Shown here piece by piece: positions 15,923 to 26,264 of a DNA stretch of 64,000 nucleotides (positions are counted from its first letter, which is position 1; every line of letters begins with the position of its first letter). The stretch spans positions 1 through 64,000 of the forward strand of contig CBFIDK010000001.1 of the NCBI GenBank assembly GCA_965661345.1, in the 5' to 3' direction. A program made the position numbers and the translations under genes. The DNA is from GCA-2862585 sp965661345 (GTDB lineage: Bacteria; Bacteroidota; Bacteroidia; Flavobacteriales; UBA7312). The notes beneath the pieces were generated by a model. That model was not told the origin of the DNA and did no database searches. It saw nothing but the letters and a program-made list of their open reading frames with translations.

Positions 15923-17335
15923 CTAACTAAAAAATTCTTCCTTAAAGTTTATCAAAAGTAATCTTTTTGTAGTTCTTGTCATGGCAGTGTATAACCATCT
16001 GAAATACTCCCTGTTCAGCATTTCTGCAGTAAAATACCCTTGCTCAACAAAAACATTTTCCCATTGCCCTCCTTGAGATTTGTGGCATGTAATTGCATAA
16101 GCGAATTTCACTTGAAGAGCGTTAAAAAAAGGATTCAATTTTATTTCTTTATTGCGTTTTGCTTTTTGTGGAATATCGCTGTAATCCTTAGCAACCTCAT
16201 TGTATAATAATTTATACTCTTCATAAGTCATGGCAGGACTCTCAGAAGTGAGCGTATCTAGTAAAATGACACACTCAATATAATCCTCATCAGGATAATC
16301 AACAAGTCTCGCCGAAATTCGAGCAAAACGGCAGTTGTAGAGTTCGTTGATTTCATAAATTCGCATTACTTCAATGGTGTCTCCGTTGGCAATAAAGCCA
16401 GCCTTACTTCCTTCAGGCAACCAGAAATAATTATTTCTCACTACCATTAGAAAATCACCGGTTGAAATTTCTTCTTCATGCCCTCTAATTCGTAATCTAA
16501 TTTGTTGGTTGTATAGATTTGCACGTTTGTTGGATCGGCAGATAACTACCGTTCCTTCTACACCAGATTTTGAATAGGCATCTTCTAATGAGTCTTGAAT
16601 ATCTGAGCCATTTTCTAAACGAATTACCTCATCATCACAGCTAATTTTTGGGTACGATGAGCCATTTTGAGAAATTGAATCTCTTAGGTCAGTAGCATTT
16701 TTCAATACTAATGACGATGACTTCTGACGAACAACTTGGGTTAACTCGGCACTATAAACATCTTTTCTGTATGTAACACCCAAAAGATTTTGGTCTAATG
16801 CTGGGCTAATATCTAAATGTACTGGGGGTAACTGTGCCGTATCACCTACAAAAATAAGCTTACACATTAAGCCAGAATACACATAATCTATCAAGTCATC
16901 CAATAACACTCTACCACTGAAACCTTTGTCATTAACATCAGGAATCATTGAGGCCTCGTCTACAATAAATATAGTATTGCTGTGCTTATTTTCCTGCAAA
17001 GCTACATAAGAGTTGCCTTGAGAATTTGTTCTAATCCAGTATATTTTTTTATGAATTGTAAATGCTGATTTTTTAGAATAACCAGAAAGTACTTTTGCCG
17101 CCCGTCCTGTTGGGGCCAAGAGCACCACTTTCTTACCCACTGACCATAAACTATTTATGAGTGAACTAATTAAAGTTGTTTTACCAGTACCCGCATATCC
17201 TTTTAACAGAAATAAACTATTTGAATTGGATTCTTCTACAAACTCAGATAATTGAGAAACCACTTCAGCCTGCTGAGGAGTAAGCTCATGCTTAAAATTT
17301 TTGACCAGTAATTGCTGAAGTTTTTTTGTATTCAT
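15923..17335 (-). CDS. RecD-like ATP-dependent helicase (superfamily 1)
   Basis: A 470-residue helicase. Walker A is GYAGTGKTT (about 44-52), Walker B is IFIVDEASMI (about 124-133), and GDTAQLPPV is motif III. The C-terminal UvrD-type domain has FAYAITCHKSQGGQWENVFV and YTAMTRTTKRLLLIN. It belongs to the small RecD/Pif1-like proteins lacking the long N-terminal region of RecD2. A 5'-to-3' DNA unwinding role in repair or recombination is likely. A divergent promoter pair (17355-17362 and 17386-17393) separates it from the next operon. Confidence 0.88.
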   Translation of the reverse strand: MNTKKLQQLLVKNFKHELTPQQAEVVSQLSEFVEESNSNSLFLLKGYAGTGKTTLISSLINSLWSVGKKVVLLAPTGRAAKVLSGYSKKSAFTIHKKIYWIRTNSQGNSYVALQENKHSNTIFIVDEASMIPDVNDKGFSGRVLLDDLIDYVYSGLMCKLIFVGDTAQLPPVHLDISPALDQNLLGVTYRKDVYSAELTQVVRQKSSSLVLKNATDLRDSISQNGSSYPKISCDDEVIRLENGSDIQDSLEDAYSKSGVEGTVVICRSNKRANLYNQQIRLRIRGHEEEISTGDFLMVVRNNYFWLPEGSKAGFIANGDTIEVMRIYEINELYNCRFARISARLVDYPDEDYIECVILLDTLTSESPAMTYEEYKLLYNEVAKDYSDIPQKAKRNKEIKLNPFFNALQVKFAYAITCHKSQGGQWENVFVEQGYFTAEMLNREYFRWLYTAMTRTTKRLLLINFKEEFFS

Positions 17336-17354
17336 TACAGAATTGAAGTAGAGA

Positions 17355-17362
17355 CAAATTTA
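17355..17362 (-). promoter_or_regulatory. -7 promoter element of the helicase/acyltransferase operon
   Basis: The minus strand reads TAAATTTG, an exact match to TAnnTTTG, 19 bases before the ATG at 17335. Confidence 0.6.
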
Positions 17363-17385
17363 CCAAAATATACTCAAAAAAATTG

Positions 17386-17393
17386 TAGATTTG
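17386..17393 (+). promoter_or_regulatory. -7 promoter element of the pilin-like/DUF3822/rsmD/coaD operon
   Basis: TAGATTTG matches TAnnTTTG exactly, 27 bases before the ATG at 17421. It covers an in-frame upstream TTG at 17391, which is therefore unlikely to be the start. Confidence 0.6.
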
Positions 17394-17420
17394 CGTGTAT
17401 TAACTTTTATTCGAAAAATC

Positions 17421-18038
17421 ATGAATCAAAAAGCAGTTCGACTTTTATTATGGCCAGTTATCATCATTTTAGCTTGGTTAGTTTACAGAAGCCCAATTAG
17501 TTTAAAAGAATTTCAAGAAGTAGCAAATTTCAGAAAGTCTGCTGTTATTCAGGATTTAAAGGATATTAGAACTGCACAAATTGCATTCAAAGATAAATAT
17601 AGAGTATACGCTGGAGATTTCAACACGCTTATAAGCTTTGTGAAAAACGATTCTTTAGCGGTTATAAAAGCGATTGGTGAAGTTCCAGATTCACTAACCG
17701 AAGATCAGGCTCTAAAAGCAGGAATCATCAGTAGAGACACTGTATTTGTTCCTGCATACGAAACCATATTTAATGACGACTATTTATCTACTAGAGATGA
17801 TCGTTTTACATTCGACCTAGATCAGCTTCCTCTTGTACCTTTTTCTGAAAAATCCTTTTCCATTGAATCAGGAAACATTGAAAAAGGTAAAGTTGTGGTT
17901 CAAGTTTTTGAAGTTTCTACTGATTATGCAACTTTTCTTGATGGAATTGACGCATCAAACAAGGGTATTGATCTAGAAAAGATTATTCGTGTTGGCTCGA
18001 TGTCTGAAGCTTCTATTAATGGAAACTGGGGTGAGTAA
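17421..18038 (+). CDS. Pilin-like membrane-anchored protein of unknown function
   Basis: A 205-residue protein. A short basic start (MNQKAVR) is followed by one hydrophobic helix (about 8-23) and a long amphipathic stretch (IQDLKDIRTAQIAFKDKYRV). It then has YAGDFNTLISFVKND and an alpha/beta tail to GNWGE. One N-terminal helix followed by the AQ-x-AF-x-DKYRVYAGDFNTL segment resembles type II pseudopilins (GspG-like), although no prepilin peptidase site is evident. Its 3' end overlaps the start of the DUF3822 gene by 20 bases, which points to translational coupling. The start at 17421 is preferred because the promoter covers the upstream TTG. Function is unknown; see the finding on this operon. 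Confidence 0.7.
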   Translation: MNQKAVRLLLWPVIIILAWLVYRSPISLKEFQEVANFRKSAVIQDLKDIRTAQIAFKDKYRVYAGDFNTLISFVKNDSLAVIKAIGEVPDSLTEDQALKAGIISRDTVFVPAYETIFNDDYLSTRDDRFTFDLDQLPLVPFSEKSFSIESGNIEKGKVVVQVFEVSTDYATFLDGIDASNKGIDLEKIIRVGSMSEASINGNWGE

Positions 18039-18858
18039 TCCAGCTTTTTCTTCGTTTGACTTTGAAGCATTAGAATTACATTCTTTACCCCAAGATTGCC
18101 ACTTATCGGTTCAAATTGGACTAAACGGTTTATCGTTCTGCATTAGAAATAAAGACGAAATACTGGGCATAGAATCCTATGAACAACCTCTCTCCCAAAT
18201 CGAAGATGTCATTAAAGATAACGTATGGTTATCAAAAGATTACGCCTCTTCAAATATTAGCTTTACTACAAAAAAAAGCACTTTATTACCATCCGTCATT
18301 TTTTCCAGTGAGAATAAAAAAGAACTGTTAAGACTCAACCACAGAAAAATTGAAGAACTCGACATTCTTTCAGATAATATCTCTGTAATAGACAGCTATT
18401 GTATTTATGGAATATCTAAAGCTGAGCAAGATATCGTTTCGACCTATCTGCCTAACTCAACAGTTAAACACTTTTGTTCAAAGTACTTACCTCATTTAAT
18501 TTCAGAAAATAAAAATTTTGATGGTCAAAAAATGATTGTAAATGTCACTTACAATCAGATAGTTATGAGTGTTTTTGAGCATTCAAAATTAATTTACTAC
18601 AACGTATTTAATTACAAGAACGCTCACGACTGTATGTATTACATATTGTTTGCGTGCGAACAAGTCGAATTAAATCCAGAAAATATCGTGCTTGAATTTA
18701 TGGGTGATATTTCAAAAAACGATGACATTTTCAATCTTGCATACACCTATGTCAGAACAGTTGAATTTAGCCAACGACTAGTAGCCATAAGTCAAAATAT
18801 TGAACAAATAAATTCACATAAATTTTATTCATTAATTCATCAGCATTTGTGCGAATAA
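18019..18858 (+). CDS. DUF3822 family protein, possibly actin-like fold
   Basis: About 279 residues if started at ATG 18019; a GTG at 18031 is equally possible (275 residues). It is recognised as a DUF3822-type protein from its place directly before rsmD in Bacteroidota and its sequence pattern. Two segments look like the phosphate-binding turns of the ASKHA/PilM fold: LSVQIGLNGLSFCIRNK near the N-terminus, and MIVNVTYNQIVMSVFEHSKL at about 173-192, each a beta strand, a turn and a second strand. The glycines and acidic residues normally needed for ATP binding are largely missing, so nucleotide binding is doubtful. It overlaps its neighbours on both sides, by 20 bases upstream and 10 downstream. 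Confidence 0.72.
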   Translation: METGVSNPAFSSFDFEALELHSLPQDCHLSVQIGLNGLSFCIRNKDEILGIESYEQPLSQIEDVIKDNVWLSKDYASSNISFTTKKSTLLPSVIFSSENKKELLRLNHRKIEELDILSDNISVIDSYCIYGISKAEQDIVSTYLPNSTVKHFCSKYLPHLISENKNFDGQKMIVNVTYNQIVMSVFEHSKLIYYNVFNYKNAHDCMYYILFACEQVELNPENIVLEFMGDISKNDDIFNLAYTYVRTVEFSQRLVAISQNIEQINSHKFYSLIHQHLCE

Positions 18859-19385
18859 TTGGCGGAAAATATAAAGGTAAGTCTATTATTGCACCTAAAA
18901 ATTTGCCAGTTAGACCAACAACTGACTTTGCAAAAGAAAGTCTGTTTAATATTCTAAATAATCAAATTGATTTTGAATCTATAGTTCTTCTTGAACTGTT
19001 TGCTGGAACAGGTAACATAGGTTACGAATTTGCATCAAGAGGCAGTGAATCGATAACGTCAGTAGATTTGAATTTTAACTGCATTCGATTCATTAAAAAA
19101 ACAAACAAAGAACTATCTCTTAAAAATACGGTCATTCGCTCTGATGCTTTCCGATATATAAAATCATGCAAAACACAATTCAATTTTATTTTTGCAGACC
19201 CACCATATGATTTAGAAAATATTGAAGAGATTCCTGCTCAAATTTTTCAAAATGGCCTCTTAGAAAAAAATGGAATACTTGTCATAGAGCACGACAAAAG
19301 CACTGATTTTAGCACGTCACCATATTTTAAAAATGTTCGACAATATGGTCGAGTAATGTTTAGTTTTTTTAACTTTATCGCATGA
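18849..19385 (+). CDS. rsmD: 16S rRNA (guanine(966)-N2)-methyltransferase
   Basis: A 178-residue methyltransferase starting at a GTG (18849) inside the end of the DUF3822 gene: MRIIGGKYKGKSIIAPKNLP. The SAM-binding motif is LLELFAGTGNIGYEFASRG (about 49-67), and the catalytic motif for N2 methylation is ADPPYDL (about 115-121). It modifies a guanine in helix 31 of 16S rRNA during small-subunit assembly. Its stop overlaps the coaD start by four bases (ATGA), so the two are translationally coupled; rsmD-coaD is a widely conserved pair. Confidence 0.95.
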   Translation: MRIIGGKYKGKSIIAPKNLPVRPTTDFAKESLFNILNNQIDFESIVLLELFAGTGNIGYEFASRGSESITSVDLNFNCIRFIKKTNKELSLKNTVIRSDAFRYIKSCKTQFNFIFADPPYDLENIEEIPAQIFQNGLLEKNGILVIEHDKSTDFSTSPYFKNVRQYGRVMFSFFNFIA

Positions 19386-19843
19386 GTAAAAAAATTGCTG
19401 TTTTTCCAGGTTCTTTTTCACCTTTTACTAAAGGGCACGAATCCATTGTTTTGAGAGCTTTACCACTGTTCGATGAAATTATTATCAGCATTGGAATTAA
19501 TTCTGTTAAAAACGACTACTTTTCTATCGATGAAAGGGTTCAATGGATTACGAGTGTTTTTAAAGATTTTGATAATATCAAAGTTGAACGCTACGAAGGC
19601 TTAACAATCGATCATTGCTTGAAAATGGGTGCTCAGTATATACTCAGAGGCCTGAGAAACTCCCATGACTTTAAATATGAAAAAGGCATTGCTCAGATGA
19701 ATCATTCAATGGAATCAGGAATTGAGACTATATTTATTATCACTGAACCTAAATACTCACACATCAGCTCAACAATAGTTAGAGATGTCATTAAAAATGG
19801 CGGGGATGTTAGTCAATTTATTCCAGAAGAAATCTCACTTTAA
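19382..19843 (+). CDS. coaD: Phosphopantetheine adenylyltransferase
   Basis: A 153-residue enzyme of the nucleotidyltransferase fold with FPGSFSPFTKGHESIV at about 8-23 (the T/HxGH motif) and YILRGLRNSHDFKYE and STIVRDVIKNGGDVSQFIP towards the end. It adenylates 4'-phosphopantetheine, the fourth step of coenzyme A synthesis. Length is normal. Last gene of the operon starting at 17421; its last nine bases overlap the convergent Nudix gene. Confidence 0.96.
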   Translation: MSKKIAVFPGSFSPFTKGHESIVLRALPLFDEIIISIGINSVKNDYFSIDERVQWITSVFKDFDNIKVERYEGLTIDHCLKMGAQYILRGLRNSHDFKYEKGIAQMNHSMESGIETIFIITEPKYSHISSTIVRDVIKNGGDVSQFIPEEISL

Positions 19844-20434
19844 GCTTTTATAGCTTTCAAAAACTCGTTTGATATTTCCATAACTATTTTTTAGTAACGC
19901 TTCAATATCATCTTCATTTACCCATAGGACTTTATCTATCCCTTCTTCAACTTGAGGAGATAAATCGCTAATCTGTGATGACGTCATCAAATACCAATGT
20001 GTTTCTTTCAGAATTGACTGGCCATTATGCTCATAAGTATGATAGGTGTTTAGTAGTTTATTTTTAATCATCAGATCATTAAGCCCACATTCTTCCTGAA
20101 CTTCTCTTTTTGCACAAACATCAATTTTCTCTCCAGTTTCTAATTTCCCTTTGGGCAAGTCCCACTTGCCATTTCTGTGAATCATTAAAAAAAGTGATTT
20201 GTTGGTTACTAATCCACCGGCTGCCATAATGAATACGTAGTTTAACTTGAAACTTGACCAAATTGCTTCAAAATTTTCAGCATAGACACAAAATTTCAAG
20301 GACTTTTTATCGTTTGAAAAATCAAACAGTTGAGACCAAGAGAACGACTCATCAAAATGAAATGAAAAATTCGCCTCTTTTTCTTGATAATTAGATATCA
20401 GCAGAGAGTGATGATTTATAAAAACTTCATACAT
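19835..20434 (-). CDS. Nudix hydrolase
   Basis: A 199-residue protein starting MYEVFINHHSLLISNYQEKE. The Nudix box is at about 119-141, with GKLETGEKID followed by REVQEECGL. The N-terminal 70 residues resemble no known domain. Just before the box is GKWDLPKG, as in diadenosine/nucleotide-type Nudix enzymes. The enzyme cleaves a nucleoside diphosphate linked to some group; the substrate cannot be predicted. The frame extends 32 codons further, to 20530, but those lie inside pyrE on the other strand. The ATG at 20434 is preferred, leaving seven bases between this start and that of pyrE. Confidence 0.88.
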   Translation of the reverse strand: MYEVFINHHSLLISNYQEKEANFSFHFDESFSWSQLFDFSNDKKSLKFCVYAENFEAIWSSFKLNYVFIMAAGGLVTNKSLFLMIHRNGKWDLPKGKLETGEKIDVCAKREVQEECGLNDLMIKNKLLNTYHTYEHNGQSILKETHWYLMTSSQISDLSPQVEEGIDKVLWVNEDDIEALLKNSYGNIKRVFESYKSLK

Positions 20435-20441
20435 TAGCACA

Positions 20442-21083
20442 ATGATTTTTGATACAGAAACCGCCAAGCAAGTTGCAAAATCCTTATTGCAAATCAAAGC
20501 TATAATTTTAAGTCCAAGCGACCCTTTCACATGGGCTTCTGGATGGAAATCACCAATATATTGCGATAATAGAATTACGCTTTCTCACACGGAAGTCAGG
20601 ACTTTCATTAGACAACATCTTGTTGAAGGCGTACTTGCTAGGTATGGCAAACCCGATGTAATCGCTGGTGTAGCAACAGGGGCAATCGCACACGGAGTCC
20701 TTGTAGCACAAGAATTAGGCGTGCCATTTGTTTATGTCAGAGCTTCCGCCAAAGAACATGGCAGACAAAACCTCATTGAAGGTAAGATTGAAAGCGGACA
20801 ATCGGTTGTAGTTATCGAAGATCTAATTAGCAGTGGCAAAAGCAGTCTTGCTGCCGTAAAAGCCTTGGAAGATGGTGGTTTTAAAGTAAATGGAATGGGT
20901 GCTATTTTTAGCTATGGATTCCAAGAGGCTGAGCAAAACTTTAAAAATGCTAATTGTGAATTATTCACATTAGGTAATTACGAAACACTTATACATCAAG
21001 CGTTAGAAACCAAATACATTTCTAATGATGAAGTTGAACTTTTAAAAGAATGGCGAGAAAGCCCTTCTACTTGGAAAAAATAA
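20442..21083 (+). CDS. pyrE: Orotate phosphoribosyltransferase
   Basis: A 213-residue type I phosphoribosyltransferase. DPFTWASGWKSPIYCDNR (about 27-44) is the orotate-binding segment; VRASAKEHGRQNLIEG is the flexible catalytic loop; VVVIEDLISSGKSS is the PRPP-binding motif. It makes orotidine monophosphate in pyrimidine synthesis. A near-consensus -7 element TACATTAG (20430-20437) overlaps the start codon of the divergent Nudix gene, so transcription of pyrE would begin at or next to its own ATG. The SRPBCC gene follows with no gap. Confidence 0.96.
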   Translation: MIFDTETAKQVAKSLLQIKAIILSPSDPFTWASGWKSPIYCDNRITLSHTEVRTFIRQHLVEGVLARYGKPDVIAGVATGAIAHGVLVAQELGVPFVYVRASAKEHGRQNLIEGKIESGQSVVVIEDLISSGKSSLAAVKALEDGGFKVNGMGAIFSYGFQEAEQNFKNANCELFTLGNYETLIHQALETKYISNDEVELLKEWRESPSTWKK

Positions 21084-21482
21084 ATGAGCGATATTAAAAG
21101 TCAAACGGTTGTAATTGATAAATCTGAAGAAAACATCTTCAATTTTATTAGTGATTTCACAAATTTTAGCCAGCTATTCCCTCCCCAAGTAAACGATTTA
21201 AAAATCACTAAAGACACTTGTTCCTTTTCCATTGACGGCATGCCAAATGTTAGTCTAAGAATTACCGAACGAACACCTTTTAGTTGTGTGGTAATGAGTG
21301 CCGAAGACGGCAAACTTCCCTTTGAATTAAAATGTTGTTTGGAAAAAGTAAGTGAAGATAAATGTCAAGCTCAGTTTCATTTTACTGCAGAGTTGAACAT
21401 GATGATGAAAATGATGGTAGAAAAACCATTAACTAACTTCTTGAATTTATTAGCCGAAAAACTAAGAGAAATTAAATCTTAA
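21084..21482 (+). CDS. SRPBCC-fold protein of unknown function
   Basis: A 132-residue protein beginning right after the pyrE stop. The pattern QTVVIDKSEENIFNFISDFT followed by NFSQLFPPQVNDL, strands SCVVMSAEDGKLPFELKCCL and CQAQFHFTAEL, and a long C-terminal helix (about 103-131) is that of the START/Bet v 1-like (SRPBCC) ligand-binding fold. It is a small orphan member with no catalytic motif. It is commonly next to pyrE in Flavobacteriales, but a link to pyrimidine metabolism is only positional. The last 21 bases overlap the end of the convergent birA gene. Confidence 0.8.
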   Translation: MSDIKSQTVVIDKSEENIFNFISDFTNFSQLFPPQVNDLKITKDTCSFSIDGMPNVSLRITERTPFSCVVMSAEDGKLPFELKCCLEKVSEDKCQAQFHFTAELNMMMKMMVEKPLTNFLNLLAEKLREIKS

Positions 21483-22199
21483 TTCTCCCATTGAGTACGC
21501 CTTTTCCTGCCCCTCTTCTACCAAAACCAATCGCCCTAGATTATCGACCTCTTTTACAACAGCAGTAAATGGATTGCCATTTTTAGAAAAGTTAACGCTA
21601 GAATCTTTTTTGTACAACAAAGAATTATATAATTCTTGAATCTGTTTTTTATCACTTCTAAACAACAAATAGTACTTTTCGAGCTCATGGCATAAGGTTG
21701 GAAGAAGAACTTTGATATCGATTTCATTTTTGAAAACCTCTTTTAATGAAATAGCATTCTCTATGTCAGAACAGTTGTTGTTAGCATTTATACCTATGCC
21801 GACAATACTCTTTTGCAGCTTTTTGTCTCTCACAGAATTTTCAATAAGAACACCTGCGATTTTTTTATCATTCACCAAAATATCATTTGGCCATTTGATA
21901 AAAGATTTAACCCCCAAGATATTGAATGAAGAAACTAATGCTAAAGCAATGCATTTATTAAACGTAAATTGATAAGACAACTCTATTTTTGGATAGAAAA
22001 GTACACTTACACAAAAAGACTTCTCTCCTTCTGATATCCATACATTATCTCTTTGTCCTCTACCCTTAATTTGACGCTTAGCATATACCACAGTGCCTTC
22101 GACTAATTTTTCTGTATTTGACGAATCCAACAAGAAAGTATTAGTCGAATCGACCGACTCAAGAGTGATAAGATTTTGTCCTACAAACAAGGTATTCAT
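21462..22199 (-). CDS. birA: Biotin--[acetyl-CoA-carboxylase] ligase
   Basis: A 245-residue biotin protein ligase without the N-terminal DNA-binding domain, so it is a class I enzyme that does not act as a repressor. The biotinyl-AMP site is KGRGQRDNVWISEGEKSF (about 45-62), with IKWPNDILVNDKKIAGVLIE (about 102-121) as the second signature. A small C-terminal beta domain (about 200-245) ends SMGELRFNFS. It attaches biotin to carboxylase carrier proteins. It is divergent from rsfS. Confidence 0.93.
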   Translation of the reverse strand: MNTLFVGQNLITLESVDSTNTFLLDSSNTEKLVEGTVVYAKRQIKGRGQRDNVWISEGEKSFCVSVLFYPKIELSYQFTFNKCIALALVSSFNILGVKSFIKWPNDILVNDKKIAGVLIENSVRDKKLQKSIVGIGINANNNCSDIENAISLKEVFKNEIDIKVLLPTLCHELEKYYLLFRSDKKQIQELYNSLLYKKDSSVNFSKNGNPFTAVVKEVDNLGRLVLVEEGQEKAYSMGELRFNFS

Positions 22200-22226
22200 T
22201 AAAACAAATTAACGGATAAATTTCTG

Positions 22227-22234
22227 TATTTTTG
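22227..22234 (+). promoter_or_regulatory. -7 promoter element of the rsfS-ftsH-cdsA-psd operon
   Basis: TATTTTTG matches TAnnTTTG exactly, 37 bases before the rsfS ATG. No clear -33 TTG is at the expected distance. Confidence 0.5.
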
Positions 22235-22271
22235 TACCCTAAAATTAACACTATATTTTTTAATCGCTTTA

Positions 22272-22649
22272 ATGGGTAAAAACAATAAATTAAATACTTC
22301 TGATATACTTGCAAATGCAATTGTTGAAGGAATGAAAAACCTCAAAGCAAAAGATATCGTGAGTTTAGATTTGAGAGACATTGAGTCAGCTGTATGCGAC
22401 TACTTTGTAATATGTCATGGAACCTCTAATACACACGCGTCAGCTATTGCAGATTCAATAATTGAGGAAACATTAAAAGATTTAAAAGAAAAGCCTTGGC
22501 AAAAAGAAGGATTAACAAATGGAGACTGGGTGTTACTAGATTATGGTAATGTGGTAGTACATGTTTTCCAAAAAGAAACTAGAGAATACTATAATATTGA
22601 AAAATTATGGGGAGATGCTAAAATCCAACTCTTCAAAGAATCTGCTTAA
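22272..22649 (+). CDS. rsfS: Ribosome silencing factor RsfS
   Basis: A 125-residue RsfS/Iojap protein: IVSLDLRDIESAVCDYFVIC (about 29-48) and GDWVLLDYGNVVVHVFQKETREYYNIEKLW (about 84 onward) contain the conserved core. It binds L14 on the 50S subunit and blocks subunit joining when nutrients are scarce. Two bases separate it from ftsH, an order often seen in Bacteroidota. Confidence 0.95.
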   Translation: MGKNNKLNTSDILANAIVEGMKNLKAKDIVSLDLRDIESAVCDYFVICHGTSNTHASAIADSIIEETLKDLKEKPWQKEGLTNGDWVLLDYGNVVVHVFQKETREYYNIEKLWGDAKIQLFKESA

Positions 22650-22651
22650 AA

Positions 22652-24601
<1,950 letters not shown>

Positions 24602-24756
24602 ACCCTATCAATTAGAATTGACACAAGGTTTATTGTTAGAACATGAGATTCAATCTGTAATAATCAATAAAATTGACTCTTCTTACCTTCAATTTGGCGA
24701 AGCTGAACTAAAAGTAAAAGAATCTGATTTCAAAGTGGCAAAAGAAATTATAGAAA

Positions 24757-25578
24757 ATGTCCAAGAATAAACTAAAGACAAGAACCATAACCGGATTATT
24801 GTACGGCATTGTATTTATTTCCAGTCTTATTTTAGGAGAGCTTAGCAGTTCTTTGTTTTTTCTTACAGTAATGTTAATCGGAGTAAAAGAGTTTTATTCC
24901 TTAGTCAAAGACGAAAAAACCAATCCCAACGTATACTTGGGAATGCTCATTTCATTAGGCATATTCGTCACCTCATTTTTATACTTCAAAAGTTTCGAAT
25001 TAACTAAAATTAGCTTCGCAATAACAAGCTTTCTTGTCCTAGTCGTTTTCATCAATGAACTGTTTCGAAAAGAATATTCAAGCTATCACAATATTGGAAT
25101 TACCCTTATGGGTGTAATTTATGTGTCAATCCCGATGTCATTAACCTTTTTCTTGAGCTATAACGATGCAAAACAATACGAATACATGCTTTTACTAAGT
25201 GTATTTATTTTGATTTGGATGAGCGATATCGGCGGTTATTTTGCAGGAGTCAATTTTGGAAAGCACAAATTATTAGAGCGCATTTCACCAAAAAAAAGCT
25301 GGGAAGGGGTCATAGGAGGATTTATTCTATGCGTGATTAGTTCAGTAATCATATCACGCTTTGTGACAAGTCTAGACCTTTTAGAATGGGTAGGCTTAGG
25401 AGTAATAATTTGCATCTCATCAGTCATTGGTGATTTAATTGAATCAATGATAAAACGAACTGCAAATGTTAAAGATAGCGGAACAATTTTGCCTGGACAC
25501 GGCGGAATACTTGACCGTTTTGATAGTGCTTTACTAGTAATACCAGTAGTTTATATATATACAATTTTAATTTCATAA
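24757..25578 (+). CDS. cdsA: Phosphatidate cytidylyltransferase
   Basis: A 273-residue polytopic membrane protein with about eight hydrophobic helices. The CDP-diacylglycerol synthase core is ISPKKSWEGVIGG (about 177-189), and the C-terminal signature is KDSGTILPGHGGILDRFDSA (about 238-257). It converts phosphatidic acid and CTP to CDP-diacylglycerol, the precursor of phosphatidylserine. It is followed by psd after two bases; the pair supplies phosphatidylethanolamine with a phosphatidylserine synthase that is not in this window. Confidence 0.95.
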   Translation: MSKNKLKTRTITGLLYGIVFISSLILGELSSSLFFLTVMLIGVKEFYSLVKDEKTNPNVYLGMLISLGIFVTSFLYFKSFELTKISFAITSFLVLVVFINELFRKEYSSYHNIGITLMGVIYVSIPMSLTFFLSYNDAKQYEYMLLLSVFILIWMSDIGGYFAGVNFGKHKLLERISPKKSWEGVIGGFILCVISSVIISRFVTSLDLLEWVGLGVIICISSVIGDLIESMIKRTANVKDSGTILPGHGGILDRFDSALLVIPVVYIYTILIS

Positions 25579-25580
25579 AC

Positions 25581-26225
25581 ATGATACACAAAGAAGGTTA
25601 CAGAATAATTGCAACAACAATTATTTTATTATTTATCATTAATTATCTAATAAGTTTATCGGAAATATATTGGCTAAATACACTCATTCAAATAGCCTCT
25701 GTAGTAGTGCTAATATTAGTAGTGCAATTTTTCAGAAACCCTACAAGAGTAGTGACTGCAAAAGAAAATGAAGTTGTTGCCCCTGCTGACGGAAAAATTG
25801 TGGTAATAGAGGAAGTGGAAGAGCCAGAATTTTTTAAAGATAAGAGAATACAAGTCTCTATTTTCATGTCCCCTGTAAACGTGCACGTCAACCGATATCC
25901 TATAAACGGCACGGTAAAATATTCAAAATACCACCCAGGCAAATATCTAGTTGCTTGGCATCCAAAATCATCCACATTAAATGAGCGAACAACAGTAGTC
26001 GTTGAAAATGATAAAATAGCCCTTCTATTCCGTCAAATTGCTGGTGCGGTAGCAAGAAGAATAGTACTATATGCTAAAAAGGATGCTATTGCTAAGAAAG
26101 GTGAAGATTATGGGTTTATAAAGTTTGGCTCAAGAGTCGATGTATTTTTCCCACTTGGAACTAAAATAAATGTTGAAATGAATCAGGTAGTAAAAGGAAA
26201 CAAAACTGTGTTAGCTACTTATTGA
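25581..26225 (+). CDS. psd: Phosphatidylserine decarboxylase (short, archaeal/Bacteroidota type)
   Basis: A 214-residue proenzyme. Two membrane helices lie at about 8-26 and 30-50; VVAPADGKIV (about 65-74) and MSPVNVHVNRYP (about 96-107) contain the conserved Asp and His residues. The self-cleavage and pyruvoyl site is the Gly183-Ser184 pair in IKFGSRVDVF. It decarboxylates phosphatidylserine to phosphatidylethanolamine at the inner membrane. It is last in the rsfS-ftsH-DUF2007-cdsA-psd operon. Confidence 0.94.
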   Translation: MIHKEGYRIIATTIILLFIINYLISLSEIYWLNTLIQIASVVVLILVVQFFRNPTRVVTAKENEVVAPADGKIVVIEEVEEPEFFKDKRIQVSIFMSPVNVHVNRYPINGTVKYSKYHPGKYLVAWHPKSSTLNERTTVVVENDKIALLFRQIAGAVARRIVLYAKKDAIAKKGEDYGFIKFGSRVDVFFPLGTKINVEMNQVVKGNKTVLATY

Positions 26226-26264
26226 TTTTTTTAGTAACTTCGAGGCAAATAAAACCATAAGCAA

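Noticed and set aside
20435..20530. N-terminal extension of the Nudix protein by 32 residues
   Set aside because: It lies fully inside pyrE on the other strand and does not resemble the Nudix fold; the ATG at 20434 is a better start.
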